A stretch of 64,000 bases of DNA, taken from NCBI RefSeq assembly GCF_000826105.1, contig NZ_CCYK01000004.1, positions 310,001 to 374,000 of the forward strand, read 5' to 3'. A program made the translations under genes and the position numbers. Below are positions 42,943 to 52,942 of this stretch, piece after piece (within the stretch, counting starts at the first letter, position 1; each line of letters opens with the position of its first letter). The notes beneath the pieces were generated by a model. That model was not told where the DNA came from. It made no database searches and saw nothing but the letters and a program-made list of their open reading frames with translations. The stretch is from Pseudomonas massiliensis (GTDB lineage Bacteria; Pseudomonadota; Gammaproteobacteria; Pseudomonadales; Pseudomonadaceae).

Positions 42943-45394
42943 ATGCCGTCCCCGCTGCCCACCCTTTGGGCGCCTCGCCGCCGTTGGTCAGCACCAGCCA
43001 GCCATGCTCGGCATTGACCAGCCGCCACGCCGCGCTGACCAGATCGGCCGAGCGCAAATCGCCCAGGGCCTGCTGCAAGCGCGCAAGGTAGCCTTCGCTA
43101 TGGCCGCCCAGGTGAGCTTGCCAAAGGGTGTCGGCCAACTGGCCGTTATCCATTTCTTCGGGTTTGAGCCGGTTGAGCAGCGCCTGCCGTAGCCCCGCCA
43201 GTTTCTCGCTGCCCAGGTTGCCGACCAACCGCGGCAACTGCTTGAGGAACTGTTCGATATGGCCCAGCAACGCCGGTTGATCCGTGCCAGGCGACTGTAC
43301 GCCGAATACCAGGCCCGGCTGGCCGGCGATCTGGCGGAAGCTGCTGAACACGGCATACCCAAGTTGCTGCTCCACCCGTAGCCGCTCATAGAAGGGCGTC
43401 TGGGCGATCTGGGCGATGAACCGCCAGGCGGCGTCTTCGGCGATCGAGGCCGCTGGGGCGGGACAGAAGAGCAGAAGCGCGTGCTCGCCATTGGCCGCGG
43501 AAATGGGCTGCCAACGCTTGCCTTGCATCGGCCGTGCTCGCGCTGGCATGCGAGGGTCTGGCTGGCCCGGCATGGCGCGCAAGGCAAGGTTCAGCGCGCT
43601 GCGGCTCGCATCGTTGAAGCCCACCGCCAAGCCTTCCCAACGGGCCACGCTCCACAACTTGTGCAGCCTGCCAGGCTGGATATCTCCAGCTTGCTGACGC
43701 ACGGTAACGCGTGACAGCCCCAGGCAGTGCTCGGGCAATTGGCGCAGCAGTTCGCGAATAGGGGTTTGCGGGGTAGGCAGCAGGGTTTCGGCGTGGCGCC
43801 AGGCTTCGGGTGGGGGGGCGGCGCATACGGCCAGTACCTGTTCGAGCAGCGCAGGCATGGGCTCGCCGATACCGCTCAAGCGCAGTTGCCAATCTTCACC
43901 CAGCCGGGTGAACAACAGCTTGACCCCAGCCTGGCGCGCTTCCTGCACCAGGCGCTGCTGGCCCCGATCGACCACTTGCCACAGCCCTTGCTGGTGAGAG
44001 CCGCCCAGGTTCCAGCGCAGTATCACTTCAGCTTCATGGCTTGCCTTGTCGGTGCCACTGGCATAGCGCATGGCCCGCGGGTCTGGCACTGGCTGCTCGG
44101 GACGTCGGCTGGGCCGCAGGAAGCGATTGCGCTGGGGCAGTCGCCAATGTGCGCTGGTGACAGACGCCCCGGACGGGGACGGTGGCAGCGGATGCAGGGC
44201 CCGCTCCGGGCGCAACTGCCCCAGCAACGCGCGTAGCGCGCTCAGGCCCTGGGCATCCAGGCAAGGCGCGTGTATCTGTGGTTGGGCCAGCCGACGCGCC
44301 AGCTCCAGGGCGCCGCAGGTCAGCCGCTGGCGATTCTGCAGTAACGCATATTCCTCGCGCAGCATTGGCCAGTCGTCCACTGCCTCGAAGAATTCCAGCC
44401 AGTCGAAGGCCAGCGCCTTGATGACGGGGAGGGCCTGCTGGCCGCTGGCGGTAAGCTGGAATTCGATGTCGATCAGGGCCTGGTCTTGGTACTGATAAGG
44501 CACCTTGACCCGCAGGCTTTCGATCAACTCCCGGCGCAGCAGCTCGGCCTGCAAGCCGCCGGGCTGGGCATTGGCGCACCAGGTGCTGAAAAACGCGATG
44601 GCCTGGGGCGTGCCCTCGGGCAGGCCCTCGCAAGCGAACGCCAGGTTGAAGCGAGGCCCTGGGGGCTGTGCCTGTGGCTCGCCGCTGTCATCCAGCAGCA
44701 ACGGCGGGGCCGGGGCCGGACGTGGCTTGCCGCGCGGTATCACCGAAGCGGCACGCTGCGCCACCCGCATCAGGTAGTCTTCCGGCTGCGGGCCCACCAG
44801 CGTCAGGGTCATGCGACCGCTGTGATAATGGTCCAGGTGGAACTGCCGCAGGGCGACCTGGAAATCAGCGCGGCCCAGCGGCAGGCTGTAGCGGTTGCCT
44901 GCATGGAAGGCGCGCAGCGGGTGGCGCGCTGAAAGCGGGCCGGTCAGCCACAGCTGATGATGGGCCTCGTTGTCCCGGGACCAACTGATGAATTCCGCGT
45001 GCAACACTTCGCGCTCGCGGCGCTGATCCGAGGCGGTGAGCCGAGGATTGACCAGCATTTCGCACAGTCGCTCCAGTGCGCCAGAAAAGGCCGGTACCGG
45101 CACCTCGAAGAAAAAGTCCGTGGCGCGCTCGCCAGTGGAGGCATTGAGTTGCCCACCCTGTCGCTGGACGAACGGCATCAGGGCCTGGTCGCCAGCGAAC
45201 CGGGCAGTGCCCAGGAAAAACAGATGCTCGAGAAAGTGGGCCAGGCCGGGCCAGGCGGCATCTACGTCATGGCTGCCAGCGTCGACCCGCAAGAAAGCCG
45301 CCGCGCGCTTGAGGCGTGGCTCATGGCAGATGTTCACGCGCAGCCCATTGTCGAGTACCAGCGTCTCGCTGGCGGCTGAAGTAACAGCAGACAT
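42932..45394 (-). CDS. pqqF: PQQ biosynthesis M16-family zinc peptidase
   Basis: 820 residues from the ATG at 45394; a TTG seven codons earlier is also open. The inverted zinc motif HFLEH (His53, Glu56, His57) defines the M16 family, with two homologous halves and a second, inactive-looking half. PqqF cuts PqqA to release the crosslinked amino acids. It lies upstream of pqqA but is followed by its own terminator. The exopolysaccharide cluster ends 98 bases upstream with no clear terminator. Confidence 0.92.
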   Translation of the reverse strand: MSAVTSAASETLVLDNGLRVNICHEPRLKRAAAFLRVDAGSHDVDAAWPGLAHFLEHLFFLGTARFAGDQALMPFVQRQGGQLNASTGERATDFFFEVPVPAFSGALERLCEMLVNPRLTASDQRREREVLHAEFISWSRDNEAHHQLWLTGPLSARHPLRAFHAGNRYSLPLGRADFQVALRQFHLDHYHSGRMTLTLVGPQPEDYLMRVAQRAASVIPRGKPRPAPAPPLLLDDSGEPQAQPPGPRFNLAFACEGLPEGTPQAIAFFSTWCANAQPGGLQAELLRRELIESLRVKVPYQYQDQALIDIEFQLTASGQQALPVIKALAFDWLEFFEAVDDWPMLREEYALLQNRQRLTCGALELARRLAQPQIHAPCLDAQGLSALRALLGQLRPERALHPLPPSPSGASVTSAHWRLPQRNRFLRPSRRPEQPVPDPRAMRYASGTDKASHEAEVILRWNLGGSHQQGLWQVVDRGQQRLVQEARQAGVKLLFTRLGEDWQLRLSGIGEPMPALLEQVLAVCAAPPPEAWRHAETLLPTPQTPIRELLRQLPEHCLGLSRVTVRQQAGDIQPGRLHKLWSVARWEGLAVGFNDASRSALNLALRAMPGQPDPRMPARARPMQGKRWQPISAANGEHALLLFCPAPAASIAEDAAWRFIAQIAQTPFYERLRVEQQLGYAVFSSFRQIAGQPGLVFGVQSPGTDQPALLGHIEQFLKQLPRLVGNLGSEKLAGLRQALLNRLKPEEMDNGQLADTLWQAHLGGHSEGYLARLQQALGDLRSADLVSAAWRLVNAEHGWLVLTNGGEAPKGWAAGTASLP

Positions 45395-45492
45395 GGGGAT
45401 CCGATCCGGTGGCAACAGGCCTTCATCGTAGCGGATCCCCAGAGTGGCGGGGGGAAATTTCGAGTAACAGAGAGGATGCGCGCAGCCTGGGG

Positions 45493-46575
45493 TCAGTTAC
45501 GGAAGGCCGCGCCAGTGGCCACTACGCTGGCCGATGGCAACAATTGGCTGATGAAACGATTCCAGCGAGTGATGTTCGACGGCCCGACGAACACTACATC
45601 CGCGCTCTGCAGGTCGAACTGGCGCGCCAACAGGAAGGCCGTGGGCTTGCGGGCATCGAGGTAGAACACCGTGGGAGGTTCACCATTATCGGCCTGGGCA
45701 TTGCGGATCACGTACACCGCTTCGGCGTTGGCGGTTTCCTGGCTCAGCCCACCGGCGTTGCCCAGTGCTTCCATCAGGTTGAAGGTACTGCCGCCGTAGT
45801 TCATCACCTGGGGGTTGTGTACTTCGCCCAGCACGTACACTTTGTTGGCGCGGTAATTACCCAGGTGTAGCTGGTCGCCGTTCTTGAGGTAGATCCGGTT
45901 CAGCGGCGAGTCCTTGCGGTTGAGGGTGTCGATGTCCAGCAGGTATTCCTTGCCGTCGCGCTTGAGAATCAGCCCGGCGAGGTTGGCGTTGTCCGCTTCG
46001 CCACCGGCCTTGCTCAGCGCGCTGACCAATGACAGCGGGACATTGGTGAGCGCCTGCGGCCCGGGGCTGCGGAAGGCGCCAGACAATACCACCCGCTGGC
46101 TTTCGTAGCCCTGTACGTTCACGTCCACCTTGGCCACCGTCAGGTAGCGGGACAGGCGCTGCTGCAATTCGGCGCGAAACTGCTCGACAGTCTTGCCGCC
46201 CGCCGTGATGGCACCGATGTAGGGGTAGTAGATGGTGCCGTCGCCACGTACCACGCGAGCGGCGGCGCTGCCCTGGTCCGGCCCGGAAGGCGCGTTCAGT
46301 TCTTCATGCTCCCACACCGTCACCACCAGTGAATCCCCAGGGCCGATGCGGTATTCCTCCGGCCTGAAGCCGAGCAGCTCGCCAGGTACCGGTTGCGGAC
46401 GGTACAGCGATTGTTCCTGGGCCACGCTGGCGCTGGTGATCTGGACCACCCGCACCGGGCCGTTGATGCCCGTATCCTCGGAGGCATCGTCGGGGGTCAT
46501 GTGTTGCCCCGGGGCGAAGGCACAACCCTGAAGCACCGCGCTCAACAACATGGCGAAACACACATTGAGTTTCAT
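45493..46575 (-). CDS. Wza-like polysaccharide export outer-membrane lipoprotein
   Basis: 360 residues. A lipoprotein signal ends at LQGC (Cys18). The Poly_export block EYRIGPGDSLVVTVWEHEEL is followed by SLBB-like domains (LNRKDSPLNRIYLKNGDQLH, KVYVLGEVHNPQ). It should form the outer-membrane exit channel for the exopolysaccharide, working with the Wzc-like kinase at 56500. It is the last gene of the cluster. Confidence 0.9.
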   Translation of the reverse strand: MKLNVCFAMLLSAVLQGCAFAPGQHMTPDDASEDTGINGPVRVVQITSASVAQEQSLYRPQPVPGELLGFRPEEYRIGPGDSLVVTVWEHEELNAPSGPDQGSAAARVVRGDGTIYYPYIGAITAGGKTVEQFRAELQQRLSRYLTVAKVDVNVQGYESQRVVLSGAFRSPGPQALTNVPLSLVSALSKAGGEADNANLAGLILKRDGKEYLLDIDTLNRKDSPLNRIYLKNGDQLHLGNYRANKVYVLGEVHNPQVMNYGGSTFNLMEALGNAGGLSQETANAEAVYVIRNAQADNGEPPTVFYLDARKPTAFLLARQFDLQSADVVFVGPSNITRWNRFISQLLPSASVVATGAAFRN

Positions 46576-46614
46576 GAAAGTCTTCCTTGGAAACGGGCTG
46601 CACAGCCCAAAGCA

Positions 46615-48027
46615 TCAATAAGCGTTCTTGTTGACGAAACCCTTGAACAGCGTCAGTGCGATGATCTTCAGGTCCAGCCACACCGACCAGCGTTCGATGT
46701 AGTCCAGGTCGTACTCGACCCGTTTCTGCATCTTGTCCAGGGTGTTGGTTTCTCCGCGCCAGCCGTTGACCTGGGCCCAGCCGGTGATCCCTGGCTTGAC
46801 CTTGTGGCGCAGCATGTAGCAACTCACCAGGCGGCGGTACTGTTCGTTATGGGCTACCGCGTGGGGGCGCGGGCCCACGATGGACATGTCACCCATGAGC
46901 ACGTTGAAGAACTGCGGTAGCTCGTCCAGCGAAGTGCGCCGCAACAGCTTGCCCAGGGGAGTGATCCGGGCATCGTCGCGGCTGGCCTGACGCACCTCGG
47001 CACCGTTCTCCTGAACGGTCATGCTGCGGAATTTCCAGACCTTGATCGGGCGGCCATCGAGCCCGTAGCGCAGTTGGCGAAACAGCACCGGCCCCCGGGA
47101 TGTGAGCTTGATGGCCAGGGCGATCAGCAGCATCGGCAGGGCGATCACCGCCAGGATCAGGCCGGCGGCAACGATGTCTTCCAGACGCTTGACCAGGCTG
47201 CTGGACCCCTCCATGGGGCTGTCGATCAGGCTGATGCTAGGAAGGCCGTTGATGCTTTCGCTGCGCGCATGCAGCAGGTCGAACATGAACACGTCCGGGA
47301 TCAGGTACACCGAGGCCGTGGTGTCGCTCAGGGCCCTGACCAGTTGCAGGATCACCGCCTCCTGGGCCATGGGCAGGGTGATGTACACCTTGTCGATGCG
47401 TCCCTGGCGGGCATGTTCGATCAATTGGTCCAGGCCACCGCGCACGGTCACCCGACGGTTCAAGCCTGAAAGGTCCATCTGCTGCGGCTGGTCGTCATAG
47501 AAGCCGAACAGCCGCAGCCCCATCCAGGGCGCCCGGGCCATGGAAAGGGCCAGGCGTTCCCCTACCCGGCCGGTGCCGACGATGGCCACGTTGCGGGTGT
47601 TGAAGCCACGCCGGCGCAAGCTGTGCAGGCTGCTGCGAATGGCCAGCCGATAGCCACAGAGTATCGCCAGCACCACAGCGAAGGCCTGCAACTGATGAGC
47701 CGTAGGCTGGGCCGCGTCGGTAGGCAACAGCTGGTCGGCCACCAGCAGGCACATGAAGGTCAGCGACCAGTAGGCCGCCACCCGTGCCAGCTCGCGGCCC
47801 ACCCGCTCACCGCGCCAGGAGCCGTACAGCTTGTGGTATTCGCTCAGCCAGTGGAATACGAGCACGGCCAACAATACCTTGGTCCAGGTTTCGCTGGTGA
47901 TGGGGCGCAGGTCCAGCCACTCTACCCAAAGTGTGCCACCGGCAATCACGGCCAGGTCGAGCAGGCGGTGCGCCAAGGACAGGAAGGACTGATGGGCGTG
48001 GAGGATGCCCTTGTTGGAAGTTGCCAT
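46615..48027 (-). CDS. Undecaprenyl-phosphate sugar-1-phosphate transferase (WcaJ-like)
   Basis: A 470-residue protein. Four to five N-terminal membrane segments and a CoA-binding-like domain (VAIVGTGRVGERLALSMARA) precede the catalytic sugar-transferase domain. That domain has KVWKFRSM, RTSLDELPQFFNVL, SIVGPRPHAV and KPGITGWAQVNGWRGET. It starts repeat-unit assembly by loading a hexose-phosphate, probably glucose, on undecaprenyl phosphate. Confidence 0.93.
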   Translation of the reverse strand: MATSNKGILHAHQSFLSLAHRLLDLAVIAGGTLWVEWLDLRPITSETWTKVLLAVLVFHWLSEYHKLYGSWRGERVGRELARVAAYWSLTFMCLLVADQLLPTDAAQPTAHQLQAFAVVLAILCGYRLAIRSSLHSLRRRGFNTRNVAIVGTGRVGERLALSMARAPWMGLRLFGFYDDQPQQMDLSGLNRRVTVRGGLDQLIEHARQGRIDKVYITLPMAQEAVILQLVRALSDTTASVYLIPDVFMFDLLHARSESINGLPSISLIDSPMEGSSSLVKRLEDIVAAGLILAVIALPMLLIALAIKLTSRGPVLFRQLRYGLDGRPIKVWKFRSMTVQENGAEVRQASRDDARITPLGKLLRRTSLDELPQFFNVLMGDMSIVGPRPHAVAHNEQYRRLVSCYMLRHKVKPGITGWAQVNGWRGETNTLDKMQKRVEYDLDYIERWSVWLDLKIIALTLFKGFVNKNAY

Positions 48028-48089
48028 AAGGTCGTCTCGTCAATAGGCCTTTGTCATTCGGGCGCGCACAGGTCAGTCAGGTCGGCCGC

Positions 48090-49280
48090 TCATAGCGCTG
48101 GTGCCGCCGTCTGAGCCGTCGCGAGGGCCAGGCGTGGAGCATTCGCCATGGGTGTCGGCAGCAAGGCCTCGGCGGCCCGGACCTCGACGAACTGGCGCAG
48201 TTGGCGTTCGAAACGCCGCTCATTGAACTGCTCGGCTTGCTCGCGGCAGGCCCGGGCGTCGATGCGGTACTGCTCGCGCTCGAAGGTCGCCACCGCGTCG
48301 ATCAGGGCTTCGGTGCTTTGCCGCGGGTAGAACACCCCGGTGGGCGATGGGTCATCCAGGCCGCGCACGGTTTCCAGAACGCCGCCACGCCCGAAGGCGA
48401 TCACCGGTGTGCCGCAGGCCTGGGCTTCCACCGGCGTAATGCCGAAGTCTTCTTCAGCGGCGAACACGAACGCCCGGGCGTTCTGTAGATGCTGGCGCAG
48501 CACTTCGAAGGGTTGCGGGCCGAGCACGCTTATGTTGGGCCCAGCCAGGGCGCGTACCCTGGCGAGCTCCGGGCCATCGCCGATCACCACCAGGCGTTTG
48601 TCCGGCATGGCCGAGAAGGCTTCCACGATCATCGGGATCTTCTTGTACGGCACCATGCGCGAGGCGGTGACGTAGTAGTCCTGCTTTTCACTGTTGAAGC
48701 TGAAGCCACTGGTGTCCACGGGCGGGTAGATCACGGTGGACGGGCGCCGGTAGGCCTTGTCGATACGCCGGCCGATGAACCGGGAATTGGCCACGAACTC
48801 ATCCACGGCCGCGGCGGTACGCTGGTCCCACAGGCGCATGTAGTGCAGGATCATCCGCGCCAGCTTGCCCTTCAGGCCTTTGTGCAGGCCGCTTTCGGCC
48901 AGATATTGGTGTTGCAGGTCCCAGGCATAGCGGATGGGCGAGTGTACATAGGCAATGTGAAGCTGGTCCGGGCCGGTGAGCACACCCTTTGCCACGGCAT
49001 GGCTGCTGGAAATGATCAGGTCGTAGCCGGAGAGGTCCAGCTGTTCGATGGCCATGGGCATCAGCGGCAGGTACTTCTGGTAATGCCGCCGGGCCTTGGG
49101 CAAGCGTTGTATGAAGGTAGTGGTGGCGCGCTTGCCACCCAGGCGGGCACGGTCTTCATCGCTGAGAAAATCGATGACCGAGAACAGGTCGGCCTGGGGC
49201 CATAGCTTGAACATGGACGCCAACACACGCTCGGCGCCAGCGAAGGTCACCAGCCAGTCATGGACGATGGCGATTTTCAT
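48090..49280 (-). CDS. Glycosyltransferase family 4
   Basis: A 396-residue GT-B fold protein. An acceptor domain with HDWLVTFAGAERVL is followed by the donor domain with ASRMVPYKKIPMIVEAF, VIGDGPELARVRALAG and FVFAAEEDFGITPVEAQACG, whose EX7E-type acidic pair is a GT4 hallmark. It adds one sugar of the repeat unit; specificity is not visible. It overlaps the upstream gene by 4 bases. Confidence 0.88.
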   Translation of the reverse strand: MKIAIVHDWLVTFAGAERVLASMFKLWPQADLFSVIDFLSDEDRARLGGKRATTTFIQRLPKARRHYQKYLPLMPMAIEQLDLSGYDLIISSSHAVAKGVLTGPDQLHIAYVHSPIRYAWDLQHQYLAESGLHKGLKGKLARMILHYMRLWDQRTAAAVDEFVANSRFIGRRIDKAYRRPSTVIYPPVDTSGFSFNSEKQDYYVTASRMVPYKKIPMIVEAFSAMPDKRLVVIGDGPELARVRALAGPNISVLGPQPFEVLRQHLQNARAFVFAAEEDFGITPVEAQACGTPVIAFGRGGVLETVRGLDDPSPTGVFYPRQSTEALIDAVATFEREQYRIDARACREQAEQFNERRFERQLRQFVEVRAAEALLPTPMANAPRLALATAQTAAPAL

Positions 49281-50392
49281 TGATGCTCCCTGGCGCGCCG
49301 TTCGGCGGCCTTGATAGTGAGGATGGGCGAGGCGTTGCGGGTGCCTTGCAGCTGGTCGAGCCGGTCACTGATCAGGCGGGCCGAGGCTTGCCAACTGAAG
49401 CGGGCCACGTTGCGCATGCCAAGGGTGCGCAAGTGATCGCCGATGGTCGGGTTGTCCAGCACCAGGGCCATGGCCCGGGCCATCTGGTCCACATCCAATG
49501 GGTCGAAATAGAGCGCGCTCGATTGCAGCACCTCCGGCATCGATGCCGCGTTGGCGGCCAGTACGGGGCAGCCGCAAGCCTGTGCCTCCAGCGGTGGTAT
49601 GCCGAAGCCTTCGTACAGTGAGGGGAATACGAAGGCGCTGGCCAGTTGGTACTGCTGGATCAGTTCGGTGTCGCTCAGGCGGCCAAGAAAACGAATGCGA
49701 GGGTCGCGCGTGGCCTGGCTGGTCAGGTCAGGGTCAGCGAAGATGCCGTTGGCGGCCCCCACGATCCGCAGTTCCACCTCCGGGTGATGCTCGATCTTCA
49801 GGAAAGCTTCGATCAGCCGGGCGAAGTTCTTGTGCGCGCTGGGCGAGGACACGGCCAGCAGGTAAGGCCGTGGGATCTCCAGCCGTCGCGGGCGAAAGGC
49901 GCCGCTCACGGCATTGGGCACCACCAGGATGCGTTGCCCGGGAATCCCGTAGAATCCGCCGATTTCTCGACGGGAAAACTCGCTGACAGTGATCAGGGTG
50001 TGGGCACGCTTGAGCATCAGCGGGGTCATGAGCCGGTAGGCGGTGCGAAAGGCCCAGCTATAGCTTTCCGGGTGGCGCACATAGGTGATGTCGTGGTGCG
50101 TGACCACCTGCCGTGGATAGAACAGCGGTGCGGTCGCGCACAGCGACAACAGCCAAGGCTTGCCTTGCCGACGTAGGTAGGCAGGCAGGTCCAGTTGTTC
50201 CCAGAGGTGGCCGCGGTGGCGGCCGATCACTTCGGCCTCGAGGGCCTTGGCGGTGTCCTTCATCCGGATGCCCGGGGGCGAAACGAAGACAAGGTCGTTT
50301 CGCTGGGCCTTGAGCGACAGGCAGATCTGCTCGGCGAACCGCTGCACGCCCCGTAGCTCCTGAGTCAGAAAGCGAGCATTGACGACGATCAT
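49277..50392 (-). CDS. Glycosyltransferase family 4
   Basis: A 371-residue GT-B glycosyltransferase with SEFSRREIGGFYGIPGQRIL, VPNAVSGAFRP and the donor motif FVFPSLYEGFGIPPLEAQAC. The EGFGIPPLE core is typical of GT4 mannosyl- or glucosyl-transferases. Both ends overlap its neighbours by 4 bases, so translation is coupled. Confidence 0.88.
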   Translation of the reverse strand: MIVVNARFLTQELRGVQRFAEQICLSLKAQRNDLVFVSPPGIRMKDTAKALEAEVIGRHRGHLWEQLDLPAYLRRQGKPWLLSLCATAPLFYPRQVVTHHDITYVRHPESYSWAFRTAYRLMTPLMLKRAHTLITVSEFSRREIGGFYGIPGQRILVVPNAVSGAFRPRRLEIPRPYLLAVSSPSAHKNFARLIEAFLKIEHHPEVELRIVGAANGIFADPDLTSQATRDPRIRFLGRLSDTELIQQYQLASAFVFPSLYEGFGIPPLEAQACGCPVLAANAASMPEVLQSSALYFDPLDVDQMARAMALVLDNPTIGDHLRTLGMRNVARFSWQASARLISDRLDQLQGTRNASPILTIKAAERRAREHQ

Positions 50393-51666
50393 CTTGTTAC
50401 ATCCTTGTGCGGCAATTCGTTTGCAAGCCGGCCGGTTGGCCCGCTCATGACATGTTCGAGTTTGATGAAGCGCGGCATGCCAGTGACGTCCACCGGGCCC
50501 GCCGGCGCGCCGGGCATGTTGAGCGTGACCTGGGTAGGCGCGCCCTGGGTCCAGACCGCCAGCAAACGTTGCTCGCCCTTGCCGAATATCAGCTGTACCA
50601 CCTGCGCGGTGCCGGGCTCGACGGGCCGGGTTTCGGCTGGCAGGTAGCGGTATTCATTGAGCACCGGGGCGATGGCCTTGAGCGCGGCGTAGGCCGGCTT
50701 GGGGCTCAGGTCTTTGCGCAGCAGGCCAAAGTTGTGCTCCTGTTCGGCCGGGTCGCTGCCGTCATTGGCCAGGTCGTACCACCACAGCCCCTTGATCGCG
50801 GGCAACGTCTTGGCCAGCAGGTAGGCACGCGCCAGGTAGGTCGCCTGGGTGTCCTCGTCTATGCCGCAGGGATGCAGGCTGCCAGTGCTGTGCCAGGCCA
50901 TTTCCGTGAGGTACAGCGGCACCGCCTGCCCGGCCACCGCGTCCAGGTGGGCGGACAGCTCGCGCATCCAGCCGATCCAATGCTCGGGGGTATTGCCACC
51001 GCCGGTTTTTTCGCAATGCACATAAGGGTGGAGGGAGAGGCCATCCACGTACTTCATGACTCCGCCCTGCAGCAGGCGGTCGGCGAAGCCAACCTTGATG
51101 CCATGGCTGGTCACCGCGCCGGCCAGGATGCGCGCCTTGGGGTCGATCTTGCGCAATTGACCGGACGTGTCGCGCACCAGCTCCAGGTAGGCGTCGCTGT
51201 AGGCCGGCGATACCGAGTCTTCCAGGTCCCACTCGTTGTATACCTCGTAGAAGCCTACCTGGCCCTTGAGACGCCGTGCCACGAAGTCCACGAAACGCGC
51301 GTAGCCCGCGCGCACGGTGGGGTAGATGGGCTTGCTGTCGCTGGAATAGAAACGGTTGCCGTAGCCCAGCATGAGGATGTTGTCCATGCCGCTGTCATGC
51401 TGGGCGGCCAGGTACTTGGTCCAGTCCGGCGAAATGCCCAGGACGCCTGGCTGCTGCTCCACCGTGGACCAGAACGCGTCGTCACGCACCGAGCGCACCC
51501 CGGCCTCGCGCATCAGGCCAAAGGGTGTACCCACCGGGCGCGGCAGATTGAACAGCCGGGTGTGTACCCCGACGATGAAATCCGGGGCGGCGGCCCAGGC
51601 GGGCAGCCCGCCGCTGAGCAGCAACAGGACGCTACAGAGCGCGTGGCGCAGGGAATACAGGGTCAC
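50389..51666 (-). CDS. Exported GH39-like glycoside hydrolase (PslG-type)
   Basis: 425 residues from a GTG at 51666, giving a signal peptide HALCSVLLLLSGGLPAWA. The in-frame ATG at 51774 gives an unlikely N-terminus. A TIM-barrel clan GH-A layout is seen, with the acid/base Glu in YEVYNEWDLEDS and the nucleophile Glu in LYLTEMAWHSTG. PslG of P. aeruginosa is the well-known GH39 in an exopolysaccharide operon. A similar trimming or release role here is inference. It overlaps the Wzy-like gene by 35 bases. Confidence 0.75.
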   Translation of the reverse strand: MTLYSLRHALCSVLLLLSGGLPAWAAAPDFIVGVHTRLFNLPRPVGTPFGLMREAGVRSVRDDAFWSTVEQQPGVLGISPDWTKYLAAQHDSGMDNILMLGYGNRFYSSDSKPIYPTVRAGYARFVDFVARRLKGQVGFYEVYNEWDLEDSVSPAYSDAYLELVRDTSGQLRKIDPKARILAGAVTSHGIKVGFADRLLQGGVMKYVDGLSLHPYVHCEKTGGGNTPEHWIGWMRELSAHLDAVAGQAVPLYLTEMAWHSTGSLHPCGIDEDTQATYLARAYLLAKTLPAIKGLWWYDLANDGSDPAEQEHNFGLLRKDLSPKPAYAALKAIAPVLNEYRYLPAETRPVEPGTAQVVQLIFGKGEQRLLAVWTQGAPTQVTLNMPGAPAGPVDVTGMPRFIKLEHVMSGPTGRLANELPHKDVTR

Positions 51667-52942
51667 GGGAGAGTTCTCGTAAATACTGCTCGAAAGCGGG
51701 GACGGAAGCGCGGGACAACAGGTGCGAAACGGCAATGCCCAGGAAGAGCGCGGCCACCGGTACCTCCAGCACATCAGTGGTCCAGCTGATCAGGGCGATG
51801 CAGAAGGTCAGGGTCATGAGCGCGCCGCTCATCCAGTCGCGCCGGGCGGCCAGGCCAGTGAGCAATGGCAGTAACGCGGCATAGAGCACGATGCCGCCAA
51901 TGCCGAGGGTGGCCCACAGGTACAGCGCCGTGTTGTCGGTGACATAGGGCACATTGGCTGAATACACCGGGAACAGCGCCACGCTGCTGCCGATCATGCC
52001 GAACCCGGCGCCCAGTACCCCCCAGCCTTCCCGGTCGATGGCCTGGATCACCAGTGGCCAGGTGTTCACCAGGCGGTCGTAGAACGAGGACAGCATGGTA
52101 TCGCCGGTGGTGGCATGGGCATCGAAGTCCAGCAGCACAGACAGCACCGGCAGGGCCAAGCCCAGCCCCACCACCAGCAGGAACAGCAGGCGGCACAGCA
52201 GCGGCCGGCGCAGGATGGGCAGCAGCAACAGCGAGCAGGTGAAGGCCGCCGCGGTAGATTTGTTGGTGGTCAGCAGTATCGCGCCCAGGGTGCTGGCGAA
52301 CAGCAGCCCCATGAACAGGCGCGAGCGGGTGAAGGCGGTCAGGTACAGGGCATAGATCGCCATCATCATTGCCGCCGTGGTGGACATCCGCGCGAAGCCG
52401 CCCAGGCGATCGGTGCCGCCGGCGGACCAGGCCTGGTTGCCGCGCAAGGTGGTGTCGCCCAGGTTATAGCTGTAGCCCTTCCACGGCACGCTGGTGTACT
52501 TGTCCAGCAGGATGCCCAGCATCGAGGCCAGAAGACAGAGCGCGATCACCCAGGCCATCAAGTGTCGCTGGCGTTCCAGGTAGGCGCCACAGAGCATGCC
52601 GAACAGCAAGGGGCTGTAGATGAACAGGCTGAAACCGGCGTTGCTGGTGCTGGCGCCGTGCAGCATGCCCAGCAGGCTCGAGGCCAACAGCGACAACAGG
52701 GCCAGCCAGAAGCCGCGGCTCAGCCGCGCGCTCAGCAATTCCAGGCAGAACAGCGCCAGGCAGGCCACCTTGGGCAGGTACAGCAAGGCCGAGGCACCGG
52801 CCATGTCCAGGAAATAGCGCAGCGCGCCGGAAAAGGTCTCCACCCCGACCAGGCTGGCGGCTGTCAGCGCCATCAGCGTGGACTTGCGAAAAGCCAGGGC
52901 AGGCCGCCGCTCAGTCGCTGTGTACGGCAAGGTTGCTGCCAT
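51632..52942 (-). CDS. Wzy-like polysaccharide polymerase / O-antigen ligase family protein
   Basis: A 436-residue protein with about eleven hydrophobic segments and a large periplasmic loop (FDAHATTGDTMLSSFYDRLV, then GVLGAGFGMIGSS). This is the layout of O-antigen ligase and polymerase proteins (Wzy/WaaL superfamily). In a cluster with Wzx, Wzc and Wza it is most likely the polymerase. It overlaps both neighbours by about 32-35 bases. Confidence 0.82.
   Translation of the reverse strand: MAATLPYTATERRPALAFRKSTLMALTAASLVGVETFSGALRYFLDMAGASALLYLPKVACLALFCLELLSARLSRGFWLALLSLLASSLLGMLHGASTSNAGFSLFIYSPLLFGMLCGAYLERQRHLMAWVIALCLLASMLGILLDKYTSVPWKGYSYNLGDTTLRGNQAWSAGGTDRLGGFARMSTTAAMMMAIYALYLTAFTRSRLFMGLLFASTLGAILLTTNKSTAAAFTCSLLLLPILRRPLLCRLLFLLVVGLGLALPVLSVLLDFDAHATTGDTMLSSFYDRLVNTWPLVIQAIDREGWGVLGAGFGMIGSSVALFPVYSANVPYVTDNTALYLWATLGIGGIVLYAALLPLLTGLAARRDWMSGALMTLTFCIALISWTTDVLEVPVAALFLGIAVSHLLSRASVPAFEQYLRELSRDPVFPAPRAL

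Noticed and set aside
42724..45394. Single pqqFABCDE transcript
   Set aside because: A palindrome with a nine-T run at the pqqF stop argues for a separate pqqA promoter.
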